Shown: positions 1 through 7,927 of the stretch, in pieces
Layout of the letters: each line of letters opens with the position of its first letter
Numbering within the stretch: position 1 is the first letter of the stretch
Source of the DNA: an uncultured cyanobacterium
Lineage (GTDB): Bacteria > Cyanobacteriota > Cyanobacteriia > PCC-6307 > Cyanobiaceae
Reading direction: 5' to 3'
NCBI GenBank assembly: GCA_903934745.1
Contig: CAIZOZ010000503.1
Span: forward strand, 1 to 12,970
DNA length: 12,970 nt
Notes under the pieces: model-generated
Told to the model about the DNA's origin: nothing
The model's database searches: none
Seen by the model: the letters and a program-made list of their open reading frames with translations, nothing else
Translations under genes and position numbers: made by a program

Positions 1-537
1 CAGATAGGGCAGCAGATCCACCTTGGTGATCAGCACACAGTCGGCCTCGCGGAACATCACCGGGTACTTGAGTGGCTTGTCCTCACCTTCGGTGACACTC
101 AACAACGCCACCTTGCGATGTTCACCCACCTCGAACTCAGCGGGGCAGACCAGATTGCCGACGTTTTCCACCCACAGCAGATCAAGGCTGGCCGGGTCGA
201 GCTGCTGACGCAGCAGCCGCAGACCACCGCTGACCATCGCCGCATCGAGATGGCAAGCGCGGCCGGTGGTGATCGGCACCACCGGAACCCCCACCGCCTC
301 CAGCCGCTCGGCGTCGAGCTGGGTGGTCATGTCGCCCTCCAGCACCGCCATGCTGAACTCGGAAGCCAGGGCCGCCAGGCTGCGCTCGAGCAGGGAGGTT
401 TTGCCGGCGCCGGGGCTGCTCATCACGTTGAGGCAGAGCAGGCGCCAGGCATCGAAATGCTCGCGATTGTGCTGGGCCTGGTGCTGGTTGGCGGCCAGCA
501 GGTTGAGGCCCAGGGTGTCCTCCAGGGGCATGTGCAT
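1..537 (-). CDS. ghaB: HypB-like nickel-insertion GTPase, probably GhaB for guanidine hydrolase (partial)
   Basis: GTPase of the HypB family, which delivers nickel to apo-enzymes in the cytoplasm. 179 codons are visible and the C-terminus lies beyond the left edge. Visible in the translation: an N-terminal segment typical of HypB (LLAANQHQAQHNREHF, residues 13-28), the P-loop SSPGAGKT (40-47), EGD (67-69), the G-domain metal site residues Cys95-His96 (ACHLDA) and Cys131 (NVGNLVCP), the motif PAEFEVGEH (132-140) and the guanine-specificity motif TKVD (171-174). There is no His-rich N-terminal stretch. The start is ATG at 537; an in-frame ATG at 531 is the alternative, and neither has a strong ribosome site. 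It begins 5 bases after the hypA-like stop, so it is probably translationally coupled. Because it is the third gene behind a guanidine riboswitch and a GdmH-type enzyme, the inferred client is guanidine hydrolase rather than hydrogenase. Family assignment is firm; client is inference. Confidence 0.9.
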   Translation of the reverse strand, partial: MHMPLEDTLGLNLLAANQHQAQHNREHFDAWRLLCLNVMSSPGAGKTSLLERSLAALASEFSMAVLEGDMTTQLDAERLEAVGVPVVPITTGRACHLDAAMVSGGLRLLRQQLDPASLDLLWVENVGNLVCPAEFEVGEHRKVALLSVTEGEDKPLKYPVMFREADCVLITKVDLLPYL

Positions 538-542
538 CGGTG

Positions 543-1019
543 TCAGGCCGCGTGGGCGGCAGCGAGGGAAGTGGTGGGACTGGCCGGATAGGGCAAGGGC
601 TGGGCCGGGTCAGGGGCGCTGGCGTGAGCTTGGGCAGACAACGTCGCTGGGGGGGCAGTTGTCGTCGCCAGGGTGTAATCCACCGAACGGATGCGCAGTT
701 CACGGCCGCTGACGATCTCCTCCAGCGGCTGATCGCAGCAGGGGGAGCGGTAGGCCGCAGCAGAGCTCGGGGCATAGGTGCCGTTGCACTGCAGACAACG
801 ACCCACCAGCGGCAGCGATTCGATCACCAGCTGGGCCCCGGCCAGCCAACTGTCCTGGACAGCCACCCCCCAGGTGAAGACCAGCTGGTCTGGTTCAACG
901 CAGGTGAAGGCGCCCACCTGCAGATGCACCCGTTGCACCGTGGGAATCACGGGGGCGTGCTGCTGCTTCCACTGGTTCATCGAGAGCAACAGGCACTTGG
1001 TCATATCGACTTCGTGCAT
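543..1019 (-). CDS. ghaA: HypA-like nickel chaperone, probably GhaA for guanidine hydrolase
   Basis: Small nickel chaperone of the HypA family, 158 aa. The N-terminal MHE carries the nickel ligands His2 and Glu3. The zinc-loop region has CLQC (Cys75, Cys78) and then SPCC (92-95) where most HypA proteins have CPxC, so the usual first cysteine of the second pair is serine and an extra cysteine sits at position 94. HypA proteins usually end near residue 115; this one continues after VDYT (113-116) with about 42 residues rich in Ala, Pro, Thr and Ser that look disordered. The ATG at 1019 is supported by GGAG 7 bases upstream (1027-1030), inside the last codons of the ureohydrolase gene, whose stop is 3 bases away. 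The gene order enzyme-hypA-hypB matches the cyanobacterial gdmH-ghaA-ghaB operon (Synechocystis sll1077-sll1078-sll1079), where these proteins load nickel into guanidine hydrolase. Confidence 0.88.
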   Translation of the reverse strand: MHEVDMTKCLLLSMNQWKQQHAPVIPTVQRVHLQVGAFTCVEPDQLVFTWGVAVQDSWLAGAQLVIESLPLVGRCLQCNGTYAPSSAAAYRSPCCDQPLEEIVSGRELRIRSVDYTLATTTAPPATLSAQAHASAPDPAQPLPYPASPTTSLAAAHAA

Positions 1020-1022
1020 GCC

Positions 1023-2204
1023 CTATCTCCACTTCTGATCCACGTGCATGTTGCACTCCTGATGCAACCAGGCGGGCGTCTGCTTACGGGGCAGCTGACC
1101 ACTCACCACCAGGTGGGCCATGGTGTCGCAGATCACCCGGGTTGCCATCAACGAGGTCATGTCGCTGACGTCGTAAGGCGGAGAAACCTCGACAACCTCG
1201 AGGCCACAGACCGGCACATTGCGCACGATCAGCTCCAGCAGCTTGAGTGCCTCGCGCGGCAGCAGCCCACCGGGCTCGGGCCAGCCGGTGCCGGGCACAA
1301 AACCGGCGTCAATGCAGTCGATGTCGAAGGAGATGTAGACGCAGTCGGTGCCATCGGTGGCCCGCTCGATGGCGAATTGGGCCGCCGCCTGCAGGCCCAT
1401 ATCGCAGATGTCGGTGACGGTGAGCACGTTGGTACCGCGCTCGCGGCAGACCTTCACCCCCTCGCGCGGCACCTGCCAGCCGCCGATGCCCAGCTGCACG
1501 AGGTTTTCAGCGGGAGCATTGGCCATGTTGGTGGCGTGGAACCACGGACAGGTATGCATGCGCTCGTCGAGATCGATCTCCTGGGTGTCGACGTGGCGGT
1601 CGAAATGGATGATGCCCACCTTCTTATCGCCGAGATGGCGGCAGATGCCGCGAACGGTGGGGAAGCCGATCGAGTGGTCACCGCCGAGGATGATCGGGAA
1701 GGCGCCACTGGCGAAGACATGGGCGACGCCCTTGGAGATCTGGTCGAAACTCTTCTCGTTGTTGGCCGGGATGGTGAAGATATCGCCGACATCACAGAGT
1801 CGGATCTGCTCGCGCAGATCCACCCCCATCTCGTAGTTGTAGGGGGTGTAGAGAGCGGAGATGCGCCGGATGCCCTGGGGGCCGAAGCGGGTGCCGGGGC
1901 GGTAGGTGGTGCCACTGTCATGGGGTACGCCGACAATCGCCACATCAAACTCGCCGACGCGGTTGACGTCCTCGATGTAGGGGGCCTTCATGAAGGTGTT
2001 GATGCCGGCGTAGTGGGGCAGCTCACCGCGCGAGAAGGTGGAAATGCGCCGATCGACGATGCTCTCGGCTGCCTCGAGGCCGTAGCGCAGGCCCTGATCC
2101 ACCTCCTGCTGCCAACCGGTGAGCGGCAAGGAACGCTCCTTTTCCAGAGCCGCCTGACCTTCGGTGGGGTGACGACGCTCGAAAGCGCCGGATGCATCGC
2201 TCAT
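1023..2204 (-). CDS. gdmH: Ureohydrolase-family enzyme, probable Ni-dependent guanidine hydrolase GdmH
   Basis: 393 aa enzyme of the arginase/agmatinase (ureohydrolase) fold. Metal-binding motifs: GGDHS (174-178, His177), HFDRHVD (200-206, Asp202, His204, Asp206) and SFDIDCIDAGFVPGTGWPEPGG (in two parts: SFDIDCID 292-299 with Asp294 and Asp296; AGFVPGTGWPEPGG 300-313). Ordinary agmatinases are shorter (about 300 aa) and have a DAH motif and a DPxxAPGTGTPxPGG loop. The DRH, the AGFVPGTGW loop and the roughly 85-residue N-terminal extension before the FDVAIVGVPHDSGTTYRPG region match the Sll1077 guanidine hydrolase group, which splits guanidine to urea and ammonia. An upstream guanidine-I riboswitch and downstream nickel chaperone genes fit that role. 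The ATG at 2204 lies 32 bases past the riboswitch in a C-rich leader with no clear Shine-Dalgarno site. Agmatinase activity is the alternative; context argues against it. Confidence 0.9.
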   Translation of the reverse strand: MSDASGAFERRHPTEGQAALEKERSLPLTGWQQEVDQGLRYGLEAAESIVDRRISTFSRGELPHYAGINTFMKAPYIEDVNRVGEFDVAIVGVPHDSGTTYRPGTRFGPQGIRRISALYTPYNYEMGVDLREQIRLCDVGDIFTIPANNEKSFDQISKGVAHVFASGAFPIILGGDHSIGFPTVRGICRHLGDKKVGIIHFDRHVDTQEIDLDERMHTCPWFHATNMANAPAENLVQLGIGGWQVPREGVKVCRERGTNVLTVTDICDMGLQAAAQFAIERATDGTDCVYISFDIDCIDAGFVPGTGWPEPGGLLPREALKLLELIVRNVPVCGLEVVEVSPPYDVSDMTSLMATRVICDTMAHLVVSGQLPRKQTPAWLHQECNMHVDQKWR

Positions 2205-2236
2205 GGCAACGGAGGGGGGAGGGGTGGATGGGGCGG

Positions 2237-2345
2237 TCTCCCGGGCTTTTATCCCTCCGTGCCGCCGCAGCCCGTGGGCTCCGGCGCGTTTCTCTCGGAC
2301 CAGACACCCCCCAACATCTTGAGATGCGAGGGGCCGGAACCCTAG
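2237..2345 (-). promoter_or_regulatory. Guanidine-I riboswitch (ykkC-yxkD class) in the gdmH leader
   Basis: Read on the minus strand, the leader has the hallmark guanidine-I blocks in order: CTAGGGTTCCGG (2345-2334), CTGGTCCGAGAGAAA (about 2303-2289), ACGG near 2261-2257, and GGGATAAAAGCCCGGGAGA (2255-2237). Between them are two hairpins: CATCT/AGATG (2326-2322 with 2319-2315), enclosed by CCCC/GGGG, and CGCCG/CGGCG (2286-2282 with 2267-2263) enclosing AGCC/GGCT. This is the ligand-sensing core known to bind guanidinium and activate guanidine detoxification or degradation genes. It ends 32 bases before the gdmH ATG. No U-rich terminator follows, so the switching mechanism is not obvious. The match to the consensus from memory is close over all conserved blocks. 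Confidence 0.95.
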
Positions 2346-2437
2346 AAACGTTGTCCGCCCGCTGATGGTCTCGCCAGAGCGTGGGAGCCGTTGTCACGAT
2401 CGCTACCGATGGCAAGGCCTGCGGCAGGGAACAGTGG

Positions 2438-2450
2438 CCTGGGCCCCAGG
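2438..2450. repeat. 13-base palindrome between divergent genes
   Basis: CCTGGG-C-CCCAGG is a perfect inverted repeat with a single central base, 28 bases before the TTG start of the isomerase-like gene and about 93 bases before the riboswitch core. It could be a protein operator. The remainder of 2346-2478 has no gene and no clear -35/-10 pair on either strand. Confidence 0.35.
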
Positions 2451-2465
2451 ACGCCCATGACCTTC

Positions 2466-2481
2466 GGAGGCCAAGCGGTTG
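2466..2481 (+). promoter_or_regulatory. Ribosome binding site supporting a TTG start
   Basis: GGAGG at 2466-2470 lies 8 bases before a TTG at 2479-2481 that opens the isomerase-like reading frame. The nearest upstream ATG (2457) is out of frame, so this strong site decides for the TTG start. Confidence 0.7.
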
Positions 2482-3342
2482 GAACTGGTGCTGCTGCAGA
2501 GCCTCTGGGGCTTCGAGGGACATCTGGCGACGGCGATCGCCCAGGCCCGCCGCCATGGCTTCGATGGCCTGGAGGCCAACCTGTTGCACCCTGCCCTGGC
2601 CCAGCAGTCGCCAGCGCAGCTGGCCGAGCAGCTGGCCATGGCGGATCAGCAGCTGGTACTGGAGCTGGTGACCGGCGGCGACTATGTCCCCGAGCTGACC
2701 CGAGGGCCGCAGCAGCACCTGGATGAGCTGGAACAGCTCCTGGAGCGGGCCCGGGCCCTGCAGCCTTTGAAGGTGACGGTGATCACCGGCAGCGACAGCT
2801 GGCCCTGGGACCAGCAGCAAAGCTTCTGGCAGCGGGCCCTGAAGCTGACGGCAGCCAGCACTCTGGCGCTGAGCTTCGAGACCCACCGCTCCCGCAGCTT
2901 CGCCAATCCCTGGAGTATCGGCTCCTACCTGGAGACCTTCCCCCAACTACGGCTCACCGCCGATCTGAGTCACTGGTGCGTGGTGGCTGAACGGCTGATG
3001 CAGCCGGAGCTGGAGCCGATCCACCGCATCGCCCCACGGGTGGACCACATCCACGCCCGCGTCGGCCATGCCCAGGGCCCTCAGGTGAGCCATCCGTTCG
3101 CGCCGGAGCATGCCGAAGCCCTCCAGGCCCATCGCCGCTGCTGGCACTTGTTTGCCGCCAGCCAGCAGCTGCGGGGGGTGAAGCGGCTGACGTTCACCCC
3201 GGAATTCGGCCCCGATGGCTACCTGCCCACCCTGCCGTTCACCAACCAGCCGGTGGCCGATCTGCTGGCGATCAACAGGGCGATGGCGGATTGGCTGCGC
3301 CACCAGTTCGCCACCCTCGAACCATGCCCCCCCCAGGACTGA
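2479..3342 (+). CDS. Xylose isomerase-like TIM-barrel protein (sugar phosphate isomerase/epimerase family)
   Basis: 287 aa predicted soluble protein of the AP-endonuclease-2/xylose-isomerase TIM-barrel superfamily, which holds isomerases, epimerases and some aldolases using a divalent metal. Candidate metal or catalytic residues fall in the expected strand ends: GLEANL (30-35, Glu32), SFETHRSR (132-139, Glu134), TADLSHW (160-166, Asp162), DHIHAR (189-194, His190 and His192) and TPEFGPDGY (240-248, Glu242). The TTG start is chosen because GGAGG lies 8 bases upstream. It is transcribed divergently from the guanidine riboswitch operon and shares a 274-base intergenic region with it; it converges with the leuA operon downstream. 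The substrate cannot be told from sequence. A link with guanidine metabolism is possible only by position. Confidence 0.8.
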   Translation: MELVLLQSLWGFEGHLATAIAQARRHGFDGLEANLLHPALAQQSPAQLAEQLAMADQQLVLELVTGGDYVPELTRGPQQHLDELEQLLERARALQPLKVTVITGSDSWPWDQQQSFWQRALKLTAASTLALSFETHRSRSFANPWSIGSYLETFPQLRLTADLSHWCVVAERLMQPELEPIHRIAPRVDHIHARVGHAQGPQVSHPFAPEHAEALQAHRRCWHLFAASQQLRGVKRLTFTPEFGPDGYLPTLPFTNQPVADLLAINRAMADWLRHQFATLEPCPPQD

Positions 3343-3397
3343 GCCCAGCACCCTGGCGGCGGGATGGAGCGGGCAGGGAGCGGCCAGCAGCACCGCC

Positions 3398-3844
3398 TCA
3401 AGGCTGGGCCATGAATCGCTGCAGAAAGCGCAGGAACACCTCCATCGAGCCCAGCCCCACCACGACGCTGACGAGGTTCACGACCCAGCCGAGCAGATAG
3501 AGGGCCGGCAGCAGCGCCTGGACCACTCCCCCCTGCACCATGAGGAACAGATGATCGAAGGCCCCGTCGAGAACCGAGAACAGCGAAGCCGTGAACATGG
3601 CCACGGAGGCCTTCACAATTGTCTTGGTCTCGCCTGGGTCCGTGCCGGCGGCCAGGAAGCGAGCCACGCTCATCTGAAAGCTGGCCACCAGAAACAGCAC
3701 CGCGAACACCGTGATCCGCGTCAGTTGCCGCTGCTCCGCCACCTCGCGCGCCTCAAGCAGGAGATAGGCCAACGCCACAATCCAGACCAGCAGCCGCAGG
3801 AGGCGATAGACCCAGCGTTGCACCAGCAGCATCCAGGGTGACAT
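3398..3844 (-). CDS. Small four-helix membrane protein downstream of leuA, function unknown
   Basis: 148 aa hydrophobic protein with about four predicted membrane segments near residues 11-30, 42-63, 78-104 and 108-134; the loop 31-42 (EAREVAEQRQLT) and the segment 66-76 (AAGTDPGETKT) are polar. I recognise no family motif. The start chosen is ATG at 3844, 4 bases after the leuA stop; ATG at 3832 (Met5) is an alternative. The reading frame stays open further upstream inside leuA, but that extension is antisense-like low-complexity sequence in another frame of leuA and is not credible as protein. The spacing suggests co-transcription with leuA, yet there is no evidence that it acts in leucine synthesis. 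It converges with the isomerase-like gene with a 55-base gap. Confidence 0.72.
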   Translation of the reverse strand: MSPWMLLVQRWVYRLLRLLVWIVALAYLLLEAREVAEQRQLTRITVFAVLFLVASFQMSVARFLAAGTDPGETKTIVKASVAMFTASLFSVLDGAFDHLFLMVQGGVVQALLPALYLLGWVVNLVSVVVGLGSMEVFLRFLQRFMAQP

Positions 3845-3848
3845 CGGC

Positions 3849-5480
<1,632 letters not shown>

Positions 5481-5517
5481 GGACAGGGGTTAAGCGGAAT
5501 GAGTATGAGTTGGGCGC

Positions 5518-5523
5518 ATTCTA
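5518..5523 (-). promoter_or_regulatory. leuA: Candidate -10 box for leuA
   Basis: TAGAAT on the minus strand, 37 bases before the leuA ATG. It would give a leader of about 30 bases. No convincing -35 box precedes it; a GC-rich 8-bp inverted repeat (5535-5566) covers that position. Confidence 0.4.
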
Positions 5524-5534
5524 GGGGGTGGGCT

Positions 5535-5566
5535 GCGGCCAGGGTCCCGGCGGCGCTGCTGGCCGC
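5535..5566. repeat. Inverted repeat upstream of leuA
   Basis: GCGGCCAG (5535-5542) and CTGGCCGC (5559-5566) form a perfect 8-bp stem around a 16-base loop. It lies in the 221-base gap between the end of the NYN gene and leuA and overlaps the expected -35 region of leuA. It could be an operator or the weak end of the NYN transcript; no T-run follows on either strand. The rest of this gap holds no gene I can support. Confidence 0.4.
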
Positions 5567-5701
5567 CTGACTGGAACCGCAGACTGGCCAGCAACCAGGG
5601 CTGGACTCAGCGCGGCCTGAAACGGCCACCCCAGCCCCCAGCTCGAGGCGCCGCCCGAACCCCACCTTCGCCTCCACGACCGCTGCTCTCGCATCCAAGC
5701 G

Positions 5702-6274
5702 CTAGGAACGGCTGAACACCGGCTGCTGCTGGGCCTCGCCCTTCTCCAGCCGTGGCCGCAGGCTGGCCAGATCGATGAAACGATCGGCGGCATTGCGCAA
5801 CTCGCGCGCCACCATGCCTTCGGTGCTGATCACGACGATCTGCAGCCCCCGGGCCCGCAGCACCTCCACGAGGCGATCGAGATCGCGGCTGCCACTGAGC
5901 AGCCACACCTGCTCGGTGCGGGGCGCCACGGTCAGCAGATCGATGGCGATCTCCACATCCAGATTGGCCCGCACGTACTGGCGCTGTTCCGACTGGCGCG
6001 GTTCTGACTGGCGAGCGGCGCTGTCGCTGCCTCCGCTGCCCCCCAGCTCCCGCAGCGGCCGGGTGCGCACGGTGTAGCCCAGGCTGGTGAGGGCATCGCG
6101 GAAGGGTCGCTGGTCGGAGTGATCCTTGAGGCCGGCGTACCAGAACGCACTGGTGAGCTCCAGCTCCGCTCCCTCAGCGGCCAGCTCCAGCAGATGGCGC
6201 GGGTCGAAGAACCAGCCCACCTTCTGTTGGGCATAGAACATGCTGTGCCCATCCACCGCCAGAACCCGCCGCAT
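5702..6274 (-). CDS. NYN (LabA/DUF88-like) domain protein, putative ribonuclease
   Basis: 190 aa predicted soluble protein of the NYN/PIN-like fold, a family of metal-dependent RNA-cleaving or RNA-binding proteins. Candidate acidic residues: Asp8 in VDGHSMF (7-13), Asp106 in ANLDVEIAIDLL (103-114) with Asp112, and Asp131 in LLSGSRDLDRLVEVL (125-139). The usual SGDxDF motif reads SGSRDL, so one acidic position is replaced, and the usual DxxN at the N-terminus reads DGHS. Residues 77-98 are a Gly/Ser/Gln/Arg-rich insertion coded in part by a 15-base tandem repeat. The start is ATG at 6274 with only a weak ribosome site. It is divergent from the GH57 gene (73 bases between starts) and 221 bases upstream of leuA. 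Its target RNA is unknown. Confidence 0.78.
   Translation of the reverse strand: MRRVLAVDGHSMFYAQQKVGWFFDPRHLLELAAEGAELELTSAFWYAGLKDHSDQRPFRDALTSLGYTVRTRPLRELGGSGGSDSAARQSEPRQSEQRQYVRANLDVEIAIDLLTVAPRTEQVWLLSGSRDLDRLVEVLRARGLQIVVISTEGMVARELRNAADRFIDLASLRPRLEKGEAQQQPVFSRS
5984..6013. repeat. 15-base imperfect tandem repeat inside the NYN gene
   Basis: Two adjacent units, 5984-5998 and 5999-6013, share the block GACTGGCG at matching positions and encode RQSEP followed by RQSEQ (minus strand) in the linker of the NYN protein. The repeat keeps the reading frame. Confidence 0.55.
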
Positions 6275-6299
6275 GGCCGTCTTGCCTGTTCCAGATCCG

Positions 6300-6327
6300 T
6301 TGGCAGCCTAGAAGCAGCGTTTACACT
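6300..6327 (+). promoter_or_regulatory. Promoter of the GH57 gene
   Basis: TTGGCA (6300-6305, one mismatch to TTGACA), a 16-base spacer and TACACT (6322-6327) form a good sigma-70-type promoter. Transcription would start near 6334, leaving a leader of about 14 bases with GAGG at 6337-6340 and AAGGGA at 6342-6347 as ribosome site. Confidence 0.6.
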
Positions 6328-6347
6328 GCGATCTTCGAGGCAAGGGA

Positions 6348-7919
6348 ATGGCGGCAGGCGATCTGGCCCTCGTGCTTCACGCCCATCTCCCCTATGTGCG
6401 GTCGGGGGAAGAGGGCTCCCTTGAGGAGGACTGGTACTTCCAGGCCCTGCAGGAGTGCTACCTGCCGCTGCTGGAGATGCTGGAGGCGGCGGCTGCCGAT
6501 CCACGCCAGCGGCCCAAGCTCACCCTGGGGCTGTCGCCCACCCTGCTGTCGCTGCTGAGTGATCGCGGCCTGAATGCGCGCTTCGTGCCATGGCTGGAGC
6601 AGCGGCTGGCGCTGATCGCTGACGCCCCGACCGAGCTGGCCAGCGCCGCGCTGGATCTGGAGCAGCGCCTGGTGGAGATCCGCCAGCAATTCGGGCAATG
6701 CGGCGGCCGGTTGCTGAGCCGCTTTCGCCGGCTGCAGCAGCACGGCGTGCTCGATCTGATCACCTGCGGCGCCACCCACGGCTACCTGCCGCTGCTGCGC
6801 GACTCACCCGAATCGGTGCGGGCCCAGCTGCTCACCGCCGTGCGCGAACACCAGCGATTGCTGGGGGAGCGGCCCCTGGGGATCTGGCTGCCGGAATGCG
6901 CCTACTACGAGGGCCTCGACCAGCAGCTGGTCAACTGCGGACTGCGCTACACCCTGCTCGATGGCCATGGCCTGCTGCACGCCATGCCGCGCCCCCGCTA
7001 CGGGGTTTACGCGCCGATCTGCTCCCCGGCCGGGGTGGCCTTCTTCGGCCGCGACAGCGAATCCACCCTGCCGGTGTGGAGTGCCAGCCAGGGCTATCCC
7101 GGCGATGGCGCCTACCGGGAGTTCCACCGCGATCTCGGCTGGGATCTGCCCGAGGAGCGCCTCAGCCAGCTGGGCATTCGCAGCCGCCGTCCCCTCGGAC
7201 TGAAGCTGCATCGCGTCACCGCCCAGGGTTGCCCGCTGGAGGCCAAACAGAGCTACGAACCGGCCCTGGCCCGCGAACGGCTGAGCCACCATGCCGCCGA
7301 CTACCTACAGGGCCGCAGCCGCCAGCTAGCGGCCCTGGGCCACACGATCGATCGGCCACCCTTGCTGGTGGCGCCCTTCGATGCCGAACTGTTCGGCCAC
7401 TGGTGGTTCGAAGGCCCTCGCTTCCTGGGCGAGCTGTTCCGGCTGGGGGCCCAATCGGCGGTGAACTTCACCCATCTGCGTGAGGTGCTGGCTGTCGGCC
7501 AGACCCTGCAGGTCTGCCGGCCATCGCCCTCCAGCTGGGGCCAGGGCGGCTACCACGACTACTGGCTCAATGAGAGCAACTCCTGGGTGGTGGCCGAATG
7601 GCAGCGGGCCTCACGGGCGATGGTGCGGCGCGTGAACCGGGGCGTGGGCAGCAGCGAGCATCGGGACTGGCTCACCCAGGCGGGCCGCGAACTGCTGCTG
7701 TCCCAGAGCTCCGACTGGAGCTTCATCCTGCGGGCCGGCACCACCACCGAACTGGCCCGCGAGCGCATCCATCGCCATCTCGACCGTTTCTGGCGGCTGA
7801 TGGACGCCATCGAAAACGGCACCCCGCTGAGCGAGCCCTGGCTGGCGGCGGTACGCCGCGAAGATGGCCTGTTCCCGGAACTCAATGCCGCCGACTGGGC
7901 GACGCCGCCCCAGCGCTGA
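6348..7919 (+). CDS. Glycoside hydrolase family 57 1,4-alpha-glucan branching enzyme
   Basis: 523 aa enzyme that makes alpha-1,6 branches in glycogen-type glucans by glucan chain transfer, presumably in the cytoplasm. GH57 motifs in order: HAHLPYV (11-17), TCGATHGYLPLL (139-150), GIWLPECAYYEGL (178-190) with nucleophile Glu183, APFDAELFGHWWFEGP (342-357) with acid/base Asp345, and SSWGQGGYHDYWLN (395-408). The C-terminal helical region (about 410-510) is the domain typical of the branching enzymes of this family rather than the amylases. Both catalytic residues and the first histidines are intact. The start is ATG at 6348, preceded by a purine-rich ribosome site and a clear promoter. It converges with the symporter fusion gene (40-base gap). 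Family is firm; branching rather than other GH57 activity is likely from the motifs and length. Confidence 0.92.
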   Translation: MAAGDLALVLHAHLPYVRSGEEGSLEEDWYFQALQECYLPLLEMLEAAAADPRQRPKLTLGLSPTLLSLLSDRGLNARFVPWLEQRLALIADAPTELASAALDLEQRLVEIRQQFGQCGGRLLSRFRRLQQHGVLDLITCGATHGYLPLLRDSPESVRAQLLTAVREHQRLLGERPLGIWLPECAYYEGLDQQLVNCGLRYTLLDGHGLLHAMPRPRYGVYAPICSPAGVAFFGRDSESTLPVWSASQGYPGDGAYREFHRDLGWDLPEERLSQLGIRSRRPLGLKLHRVTAQGCPLEAKQSYEPALARERLSHHAADYLQGRSRQLAALGHTIDRPPLLVAPFDAELFGHWWFEGPRFLGELFRLGAQSAVNFTHLREVLAVGQTLQVCRPSPSSWGQGGYHDYWLNESNSWVVAEWQRASRAMVRRVNRGVGSSEHRDWLTQAGRELLLSQSSDWSFILRAGTTTELARERIHRHLDRFWRLMDAIENGTPLSEPWLAAVRREDGLFPELNAADWATPPQR

Positions 7920-7927
7920 CCACGGCG

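Noticed and set aside
724..795. A frameshift as the cause of the unusual SPCC motif
   Set aside because: The reading frame continues with the normal HypA ending GRELRIRSVDY, so it is a substitution rather than a frame change.
1023..2204. Agmatinase (speB) as the call
   Set aside because: The guanidine riboswitch, nickel chaperone genes and the DRH and GTGWPEPGG motifs fit guanidine hydrolase better.
540..2345. A 601-codon plus-strand open frame
   Set aside because: It is antisense to gdmH and the hypA-like gene, which have clear motifs; the His/Asp/Gly-rich product is a typical shadow in GC-rich DNA.
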